From Armatimonadota bacterium (GTDB lineage: Bacteria > Armatimonadota > UBA5829), in NCBI GenBank assembly GCA_026415535.1, contig JAOAGX010000035.1:1-12193 (forward strand): a stretch of 12,193 nt of DNA, read 5' to 3'. Made by a program: the position numbers and the translations under genes. The notes beneath the pieces are model-generated. The model searched no databases, had not been told where the DNA came from, and worked only from the letters and a program-made list of their open reading frames with translations. Positions within the stretch are counted from its first letter, which is position 1. Each line of letters starts with the position of its first letter. Positions 6,528-12,193 of the stretch are shown here, piece by piece.

Positions 6528-8048
6528 CTAGTGCATCAATCCAACAATCGCCTGCGAAGCACCGTTGAATATGGTGAGGATTAACATCGGCATCACGCCG
6601 AATAAGAGCGTCAAAGCCATCAGCGGGGCCACGCTCGATACCTCGCGCGTGTCGGCATCGGGCATTTTTTCCCAACGCGGGTTCAACGGCCCAAGCAGAA
6701 CTCGTTGTATGGTCCACAGCATAAAAGCCGCCGTCACTACTACCCCGATCAGCGCCAAACCGGTCAGAAGTGGAGATGCGTTGTAAGTTCCGGTCAGCAC
6801 GGAAAGCTCCGCAATGAAACCAGTCATCCCGGGCAGCCCAAGTGATCCCAAACTACAAAACGACAACATACCTGCGTATACAGGTATCCTCGCGCCAAGG
6901 CCGCCAAAGTCAGTTAGCATCCTTGTATGAGCACGCTCGTAGATGACTCCCACAAGCAAGAATAACGCACCGGTCAACAACCCGTGGCTGAATACTTGCA
7001 TTTGAGCGCCATTGAGGGCCAGGATCTTGCTTGATTGACTAGCCATCGCCCCGCTTCCCGCCACGGCACATCCCAGTGTTACGTAGCCCATATGGTTTAC
7101 TGACGAGTACGCGATCAGCTTCTTGAAGTCCCACTGCGCCATCGCCACAAATGCCCCGTAGATTATCGCGACAACCGAGAGCACCGCGATTATCCACCAA
7201 TACCGCTCAAACTGCTCGGGCAGCATCGGCATCAGCACACGCATGAAGCCGTAAGTTCCCATCTTTAGCAAAACTCCAGCGAGGATCACCGAGCCTGCGG
7301 TCGGAGCCTCGACGTGCGCGTCCGGAAGCCACGTGTGGAACGGAAACATCGGAACCTTGATCGCAAAACCCAGGAAAAGCCCCCAAAACACGAGCGCCCC
7401 AACGGTAGCGTATTCCGGTCCTACAAAAAGCCCCGCTTTCGCCAGCTCGATCATATTGAACGTGCGTCCGCCGTTGAAATACATCGCCAATATAGCCAGC
7501 AACATCGCCATGCTGCCGACCATCGTATATAGAAAGAACTTGATCGCCGCGTACTCACGCTTAGGCCCGCCCCAGATTCCTATCAGGAAGTACATTGGCA
7601 CAAGCGACACTTCCCAAAAAACGAAGAAGAGCACAAAGTCCAGCGATACAAACACGCCCATCATTCCTGTCTCAAGCAACAGGAACATCCAGAAGTACTC
7701 CTTAGGCCGCTCGTTGATTACGAGCGAGTACACCAGACTGAGAGTAGTTAACAGGGCCGTGAGAAAGATCAGGGGCACGCTGAGTCCATCAGCCCCCATT
7801 GCAAAGCTCACACCCAGCGAGGGTATCCAAGGCGCGTCCACACCGAATTGGATCCCGTGAGGAAATTGAGGACCGCTCCGGTCATAGGCAAACCAGACCC
7901 AAACTGAGAGTGCAAGAGGGATCAGACTAATCCCAATCGAAGTTGCCTTAATCGCACTGTAGTTGCTTTTCGGTATAAACATCACGATCAGCGCCCCCAC
8001 AAGGGGCACGAACGTGATCAGCGGTAGAATCCAGCAATTGGGATCCAT
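6528..8048 (-). CDS. nuoM: NADH-quinone oxidoreductase subunit M (antiporter-like)
   Basis: Membrane subunit of complex I related to Mrp-type antiporters, 506 residues, normal length, with about 14 predicted membrane helices. Proton-channel residues are in place: Glu146 in FWEVSLVPMYF, Lys231 in AIKVPMFPFHTWLPDAH followed by VEAPTAGSV, Lys262 in LLKMGTYGF, and Glu414 in TGFIAELSVL on the late helix. KKLIAYSSVNHMGYV is the usual broken-helix region. Start ATG 8048 has a strong GGGAGG (8053-8058) and makes the gene overlap the 3' end of nuoL by 31 bases, so translation is probably coupled. It is the middle of the L-M-N antiporter trio. Confidence 0.97.
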   Translation of the reverse strand: MDPNCWILPLITFVPLVGALIVMFIPKSNYSAIKATSIGISLIPLALSVWVWFAYDRSGPQFPHGIQFGVDAPWIPSLGVSFAMGADGLSVPLIFLTALLTTLSLVYSLVINERPKEYFWMFLLLETGMMGVFVSLDFVLFFVFWEVSLVPMYFLIGIWGGPKREYAAIKFFLYTMVGSMAMLLAILAMYFNGGRTFNMIELAKAGLFVGPEYATVGALVFWGLFLGFAIKVPMFPFHTWLPDAHVEAPTAGSVILAGVLLKMGTYGFMRVLMPMLPEQFERYWWIIAVLSVVAIIYGAFVAMAQWDFKKLIAYSSVNHMGYVTLGCAVAGSGAMASQSSKILALNGAQMQVFSHGLLTGALFLLVGVIYERAHTRMLTDFGGLGARIPVYAGMLSFCSLGSLGLPGMTGFIAELSVLTGTYNASPLLTGLALIGVVVTAAFMLWTIQRVLLGPLNPRWEKMPDADTREVSSVAPLMALTLLFGVMPMLILTIFNGASQAIVGLMH

Positions 8049-10069
8049 GCTTCCTCCCTTATGTGGCCCGCAATTACCGCAAGGCTAATGACAACCAGTG
8101 CCGAAACCAACAAGAATATATAATGCTGGGCGACACCGGTCTGTAAGTATCTAAGCGCACTGCCAGTAGTTTTCGTAATCCAGCCGATTATATTCACCAA
8201 TCCGTCCACGAACGTTCGGTCGAACCATCCCCACAGATCAGAGGCGAGCCTGGTTAGATAGCCGACCCCATTGACTATCGCGTAGTCAATCACCCACTTG
8301 TCAAAAGCAAACGCCAACCACGCCGCAGCCATCAGCCCCCTGATGATTGTGGCCTGGTAGATTTCGTCTATGTAGTATTTGTTCTCAACCAACTTCGCCA
8401 GCCAGCCAAACGATGGCTCCAGCTTCTCAATCCTGAGGACCGGCTTGAGCCAGATAATGGTAGCCATGAAAATGCCCAAGAGCGCCGAGCCCGTCGCGAA
8501 AAGGAACACGGTTAAGTTAAAGCCATGATGCATACCTGCCAGCTTGTTTTCGAGAACTTGTTCGTAGTGATGGCCAAGAACCGGGACGAGATTGCGCTCG
8601 AAAACGTTGGCCCACGGTGTCCCTACATAACCGGCAAAGATCGCGAGGAACGCTAAAATTACAAGGGGCACAAGCATAACTCGGGGCGACTCGTGCGCGT
8701 GGATGTCGTGCTTCCGCGGTTCGCCATAGAACGTCTTGTAGACCAGCCTGAACATATAAAACGCCGTCGTGAACGCTCCAAGAACTCCAACTACAAACAC
8801 TACACGGTTCGTATGCCACGCGACCGCGAGTATTTCTTCCTTGCTCCAACCTCCGGCAGTCACAAACGGGATTCCGCACAGAGAAAGCGTGGAAATCAGA
8901 AAAGTCCAGTAGGTCCAGGGCATCTTCTTCTTGAGTCCGCCCATTTCACGGATGTCTTGTGTGCCCGTACCGTGAATAACGCTACCCGACCCGAGAAAGA
9001 GATTAGCCTTGAAAAACGCGTGTGTGAACAGGTGGAACATCCCGGCCACGTATCCGAACACACCGAGCGACATTATCATATAGCCGAGTTGCGAGACTGT
9101 CGAGTATGCCAACACGCGCTTGATGTCGTTTTGAGCAATGCCGATTGTCGCCGCAAAAAGCGCCGTGAACGCACCTACATACGCCACCACTTGCAGCGCC
9201 ATCCCGCTCGAATCGGCCAGATATACCGGATACATCCTCGCAACCAGATAGACGCCAGCGGCGACCATCGTGGCAGCGTGGATCAATGCAGACACAGGGG
9301 TCGGACCCTCCATTGCGTCCGGCAACCACACGTGGAGCGGGAACTGCGCCGACTTGCCGACAGCTCCACAGAACAAGAGCAATCCTGCAATAGCTGTAAG
9401 AGGCAGCCCCCATGGTCCTATTACGTCAAGCCGGGTGAGGTTTTCAAACACTCCCGCGTCTCCAAATAGGTTCAGCGAGCCGGTCTTGAGATAGATGAGA
9501 ATAATCCCAGCCAAGAACCCCACATCGCCCACACGGGTCACCAGAAACGCCTTCTTCGCCGCACGCATCGCCGAAGGCCTCTCGAACCAGAACCCGATCA
9601 ATAAGTAAGACGTCAGCCCCACTAGTTCCCAGCTCATGAACATCAGCACGACGTTGTTCGCGATCACAAGAGTAAGCATCGCCGCCGCGAAAAGCGAGTG
9701 ATACGCGAAATACCTGGGATACCGCGGGTCGCCATGCATATAGCCAATTGAGTATATCTGCACGAGTGAGGCCACGATTGTTACCACTAGGAGCATCACG
9801 ACCGAGAGCGCATCTATCGAAAAGCCCATGTCGATCATTTGCGAACCGACCGGCATCCACTGAATCGTAACCGAATACAGCCCGTTATGCGCCGCCGACG
9901 CACCGCCCAAGAACCACTGGAACGCAACCGCGAGCGACATCGCAAGCGACGCGCATATCGCCGCAATTGCCACATACGCTCCATTTCCCGGTGCCTTACG
10001 ACCGAATAACAGAACCAAGCCGAAGGCAATTACCGGAAGCAAAGGTATCAACCAGGCGTGCTCAATCAT
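8018..10069 (-). CDS. nuoL: NADH-quinone oxidoreductase subunit L (antiporter-like, with lateral helix)
   Basis: Distal antiporter-like subunit of the complex I membrane arm, 683 residues. It shows Glu148 in SWELVGLTSYLLIGFW, Lys239 in GKSAQFPLHVWLPDAM followed by EGPTPVSALIHAATMV, NDIKRVLAYSTVSQLGYM (about 314-331), HAFFKANLFLGSGSVIHG (about 350-367) and Lys410 in GGWSKEEIL. Beyond residue about 550 comes an amphipathic stretch and a final hydrophobic helix (about 649-667), matching the long lateral helix and terminal anchor known for NuoL. ATG 10069 has AGGG 7 bases upstream. The gene is preceded by a 98-base gap after nuoK that holds no gene, and overlaps nuoM by 31 bases. Confidence 0.97.
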   Translation of the reverse strand: MIEHAWLIPLLPVIAFGLVLLFGRKAPGNGAYVAIAAICASLAMSLAVAFQWFLGGASAAHNGLYSVTIQWMPVGSQMIDMGFSIDALSVVMLLVVTIVASLVQIYSIGYMHGDPRYPRYFAYHSLFAAAMLTLVIANNVVLMFMSWELVGLTSYLLIGFWFERPSAMRAAKKAFLVTRVGDVGFLAGIILIYLKTGSLNLFGDAGVFENLTRLDVIGPWGLPLTAIAGLLLFCGAVGKSAQFPLHVWLPDAMEGPTPVSALIHAATMVAAGVYLVARMYPVYLADSSGMALQVVAYVGAFTALFAATIGIAQNDIKRVLAYSTVSQLGYMIMSLGVFGYVAGMFHLFTHAFFKANLFLGSGSVIHGTGTQDIREMGGLKKKMPWTYWTFLISTLSLCGIPFVTAGGWSKEEILAVAWHTNRVVFVVGVLGAFTTAFYMFRLVYKTFYGEPRKHDIHAHESPRVMLVPLVILAFLAIFAGYVGTPWANVFERNLVPVLGHHYEQVLENKLAGMHHGFNLTVFLFATGSALLGIFMATIIWLKPVLRIEKLEPSFGWLAKLVENKYYIDEIYQATIIRGLMAAAWLAFAFDKWVIDYAIVNGVGYLTRLASDLWGWFDRTFVDGLVNIIGWITKTTGSALRYLQTGVAQHYIFLLVSALVVISLAVIAGHIREEAWIPIAGFYR

Positions 10070-10167
10070 CTAATTGCCCTGTAAACCGCAACTCTCAGAT
10101 TCGCAACGCTAAATCTCCAGCCAGACATCTTCGCGCCATAGCAGCAGATTACGCTCTACCTCAAAGG

Positions 10168-10494
10168 CTACAATTTCATCGCAGTCATCTTATCAACATC
10201 AACGTGCTGTTCTAGTCGGTAGATATTGATCACTATTGCGAGTCCGACCGCTGCTTCCGCCGCGGCAAGAGTGATCACGAAGATCGCGAATATCTGACCA
10301 GCTATCGTAGGCAGCTTCAGGTAGGACCCAAAGGCAATGAAGTTGATGTTCGCAGCGTTGAGCATCAGCTCGACGGATAGAAGCATTCCTATTGCGCTTC
10401 GGCGAACCATCATACCAAAAAGACCGATGCAGAAAAGCATCGCGCCCAGCGTCAGGAACCATGTGATTGGAATCCCATACGCGCTATGGCTCAC
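10168..10494 (-). CDS. nuoK: NADH-quinone oxidoreductase subunit K
   Basis: Small three-helix membrane subunit of complex I (MrpC/ND4L homologue), 108 residues. GLFGMMVRRSAIGMLLSVEL followed by MLNAANINFIAF is the diagnostic block. Glu42 and Glu80 (in AAAEAAVGLAIVI) correspond to the two membrane-buried glutamates needed for proton pumping in the family. The start is GTG at 10492-10494, with a perfect AAGGAGG (10504-10510) 9 bases upstream, and the gene overlaps the end of nuoJ by 11 bases. The C-terminal tail (VDVDKMTAMKL) is slightly longer than usual. Confidence 0.96.
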   Translation of the reverse strand: MSHSAYGIPITWFLTLGAMLFCIGLFGMMVRRSAIGMLLSVELMLNAANINFIAFGSYLKLPTIAGQIFAIFVITLAAAEAAVGLAIVINIYRLEQHVDVDKMTAMKL

Positions 10495-11023
10495 CGGGCT
10501 GGTCCTCCTTCGCTATAACAATCGCCCCGACCAACACCGCCAGCAGCACAAGCGACGCAAGCTCGAACGGAAACACATAAGGTTGTAACAGCGCCGCCGC
10601 GACCGCGTGTACGCCAACATTGCTGTTAGTCGGACCCTCCGCCGCAATTCTCTTGACCCAGATCGAGTTCGCAATCGTCACAAACAGAAACAGGAACATC
10701 ACCCCCGCTGCACCAAACGCAAGCACAGGGTTGTAAATCGCCTGCGAAAAACCGACACTCATTACTCGACTGGAAAGGAAGATTGCTAAGATGATCATTG
10801 TGGTAATTGCGCCCACGTAGATCATCACTTGCACCGCCGCTAAAAACGGAGCGTTCATAAGAACGTAAAGCCCAGCAGTCCCAAACAGTGTCAGCCCCAA
10901 GAACAGAGCCGCCCTTAGGATGTTGGGCATCAATACTACCATCAAAGCCGAACCCAAAGTCACCCCTGCCAGCGCAAGAAAAGCTATCTGGTAACCGGTT
11001 ATCTCAAAACCAAACAGAATCAT
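10484..11023 (-). CDS. nuoJ: NADH-quinone oxidoreductase subunit J
   Basis: Five-helix membrane subunit of complex I (ND6 homologue), 179 residues. The central LAAVQVMIYVGAITTMIILA (about 61-80) is the family's third helix, where the pi-bulge that rearranges during turnover lies. PFELASLVLLAVLVGAIVIAK (about 152-172, the last helix) is the other signature. Start ATG 11023 has GGGAAG (11029-11034) 5 bases upstream. It lies 43 bases after nuoI and overlaps nuoK by 11 bases, the usual I-J-K order. Confidence 0.95.
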   Translation of the reverse strand: MILFGFEITGYQIAFLALAGVTLGSALMVVLMPNILRAALFLGLTLFGTAGLYVLMNAPFLAAVQVMIYVGAITTMIILAIFLSSRVMSVGFSQAIYNPVLAFGAAGVMFLFLFVTIANSIWVKRIAAEGPTNSNVGVHAVAAALLQPYVFPFELASLVLLAVLVGAIVIAKEDQPGEP

Positions 11024-11037
11024 CTCGTCTTCCCAAC

Positions 11038-11065
11038 CGCGAAAACGCGAAAGAGAGAAACCGCG
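11038..11065. repeat. CGCG-rich short repeats in the nuoI-nuoJ gap
   Basis: Three CGCG units (11038-11041, 11046-11049, 11062-11065), each flanked by short A tracts on the plus strand, fill most of the 43-base nuoI-nuoJ gap. The first two could form a 4-bp stem with a 4-base loop. It lacks a U tract in the direction of nuo transcription, so I do not call a terminator; it may only affect mRNA folding. Confidence 0.35.
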
Positions 11066-11066
11066 A

Positions 11067-11567
11067 TCAGTTTTCTTTCTTGTCCTCCGTCTCAGGTTCG
11101 GGCTTAAGAATGCCGCCTAGTCTCATCAAGTCTTCCAGCTTGTAGATCATGTCTTCGCGTTTGTAGCATGCAAGCTCAAAATCTCGCGCGGGCTTCAAGC
11201 AGTCTTTCGGACACACTTCCGAGCATAGTCCGCACCACATGCACCTGGATATATCGATAGTGAACTCGGCCGGTTTGCGATCTTTCGGATCCTCACCCTT
11301 CTCCGGTACGACCTTGATTATTTGCTCCGGGCAAATACGTGCACACGCACCACAGGCAATGCAGCGTGAACGGCCAGTAACCGGATCCACAGGCAGACTT
11401 GGCACTCCCCGGTACCTCTCCGGCAACTCCCTACGCTCCTCGGGGTAGAGCTCAGTTACGGCCGGTCTGGTAAAGAACCAGTTTTTGACCGTTACCGCAA
11501 GCCCCTTAGGAATGCTGACGAAGACGTTGATTATGTCCTTGAATAGGGCTCTTTTCAAATCGCACAA
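11067..11567 (-). CDS. nuoI: NADH-quinone oxidoreductase subunit I (2[4Fe-4S])
   Basis: Ferredoxin-like subunit of complex I that carries clusters N6a and N6b and passes electrons from the peripheral arm to N2. It has 166 residues, with two CxxCxxCxxxCP motifs: Cys69-72-75-79 (CIACGACARICP) and Cys109-112-115-119 (CMWCGLCSEVCP). The amphipathic N-terminus with KGLAVTVKNWF (20-31) is the usual membrane-surface helix. No ATG is available in frame because a stop codon sits two codons upstream. The start is TTG at 11565-11567, with AAGG (11574-11577) 6 bases away. The acidic and lysine-rich C-terminus (PEPETEDKKEN) is a soluble tail. The gap to nuoH is 47 bases. Confidence 0.95.
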   Translation of the reverse strand: MCDLKRALFKDIINVFVSIPKGLAVTVKNWFFTRPAVTELYPEERRELPERYRGVPSLPVDPVTGRSRCIACGACARICPEQIIKVVPEKGEDPKDRKPAEFTIDISRCMWCGLCSEVCPKDCLKPARDFELACYKREDMIYKLEDLMRLGGILKPEPETEDKKEN

Positions 11568-11573
11568 CCATTA

Positions 11574-11577
11574 CCTT
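11574..11577 (-). promoter_or_regulatory. Ribosome binding site supporting the TTG start of nuoI
   Basis: AAGG on the minus strand lies 6 bases before TTG 11567. An out-of-frame ATG at 11569-11571 sits only 2 bases from it and overlaps the region, but leads to no complex I protein. Confidence 0.55.
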
Positions 11578-11614
11578 GGCCTAAGCCTTTTGTAGGCGTA
11601 GGCAACGACGTGTC

Positions 11615-12193
11615 TCACCTTGCCAGCCACAGCGCAACATAGGCGCCGGTCGCGATAAGGTTAACCAACCCCACTGGAATTAGCGCCTTCCAACTTAGGT
11701 TCATAAGCTGATCCAACCTCACACGCGGTAGTGTAGACCTTATCCACAGGATCAGAAGAACCACAAGCCAGCATTTGACCAAGAACCACACGAGCGACAC
11801 CAGCGAAAACCAGACGCCGGTCAGTTGTCCTCCGAGTGCGTGCAACGGAGGCTGATATCCGCCAAAAAACAACGTCACTATGATCGCTGCCAGCGTGAAA
11901 GACGCCGCAAACTCCGCCAGGAAGAACAGTGCGAACTTCATTCCTGAGTATTCGGTGTTGAACCCTGCAACGAGCTCGCTTTCTGCCTCCATTATGTCGA
12001 ACGGAGCAACGTTAACCTCGGCAAGACCCGCTACAAGCAGAACAAGAAACGCAATCTGCAGCATCGGGAACCCGTTGAAGATGTTCCAGTTCCAAAATGG
12101 ACCCGACTGTTTGGCCACAATCACATTTAGGTCGAGCGAGCCTGTCACGAGCACCGGCACACACAGCGCGAGTATAACCGGGACCTCGTATGC
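11615..12193 (-). CDS. nuoH: NADH-quinone oxidoreductase subunit H, C-terminal part (cut by window edge)
   Basis: The last 192 residues of the complex I subunit that forms the membrane side of the quinone cavity (ND1 homologue). The frame is open to the window edge and begins AYEVPVILAL, the known NuoH internal motif, so the true start lies outside and the GTG at 12160 is internal. The acidic loop EAESELVAGFNTEYSGMKFA and the following FFLAEF are conserved. The preceding segment reads AEVNVAPFDIMEAE, whereas most NuoH and ND1 proteins have NRAPFD with an arginine. Near the end, WIRSTLPRVRLDQLMNLSWKA is the standard cytoplasmic loop before the last helix. It is the first nuo gene seen here; nuoA-G would be expected further right. 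Confidence 0.95.
   Translation of the reverse strand, partial: AYEVPVILALCVPVLVTGSLDLNVIVAKQSGPFWNWNIFNGFPMLQIAFLVLLVAGLAEVNVAPFDIMEAESELVAGFNTEYSGMKFALFFLAEFAASFTLAAIIVTLFFGGYQPPLHALGGQLTGVWFSLVSLVWFLVKCWLVVLLILWIRSTLPRVRLDQLMNLSWKALIPVGLVNLIATGAYVALWLAR

Noticed and set aside
8693..9469. Plus-strand open frame of 258 codons inside nuoL
   Set aside because: Arg/His-rich composition with no recognisable motif, lying fully opposite the well-conserved nuoL; it is an antisense shadow.
10070..10167. 98-base nuoK-nuoL gap checked for a promoter (TTGAGG, 18 bases, TATGGC) or a small gene
   Set aside because: Both boxes match poorly and there is no reading frame with a ribosome site.
11568..11614. 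GCCTA/TAGGC dyad between nuoH and nuoI as a terminator
   Set aside because: A 5-bp stem with a 9-base loop and no U tract, in the middle of an otherwise continuous nuo operon.

Overview
The window comes from a bacterial chromosome of moderate G+C. I see no phage, transposon, CRISPR or RNA gene in it. A planctomycete/verrucomicrobial/armatimonadal type of organism fits best, with Armatimonadota my tentative guess. The reasons are a large-C-terminus pseudopilin with a DGH-type ending, a two-subunit class I fumarase, a 14-subunit-style complex I cluster and frequent TTG starts. This placement is inference only; no rRNA or marker gene is present.

Layout. Positions 1-161 are intergenic, with a possible extended -10 promoter. 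One plus-strand gene (162-1889) encodes a soluble PAS-PAS-SpoIIE/PP2C phosphatase. Everything else is on the minus strand and reads right to left: nuoH (cut by the right edge), nuoI, nuoJ, nuoK, nuoL, nuoM, nuoN, then an unrecognised protein with a DnaA-domain-I-like N-terminus, a type IV pseudopilin-like protein, and the alpha and beta subunits of fumarate hydratase. The phosphatase and the fumarase beta gene converge, with 24 bases between their stop codons and no convincing terminator.

How the genes work together. NuoH-N form the membrane arm of NADH:quinone oxidoreductase plus the NuoI ferredoxin-like connector. NuoA-G would be expected beyond the right edge. After nuoN lies an exact consensus sigma-70 promoter (TTGACA, 17-base spacer, TATAAT) whose -35 box contains the nuoN stop codon. 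Its -10 box ends only 9 bases before the next ATG and there is no Shine-Dalgarno sequence, so the following gene is predicted to start on a leaderless mRNA. The four downstream genes are packed with a 4-base overlap or gaps of 1-4 bases, so they look like one transcription unit ending with a TCA-cycle enzyme. The mix of a DnaA-like unknown, a pseudopilin and fumarase is the oddest part of the window.

Start codons are unusually varied: TTG for nuoI, the pseudopilin and the fumarase beta gene, GTG for nuoK, and ATG for the rest. Most intergenic gaps are under 100 bases.
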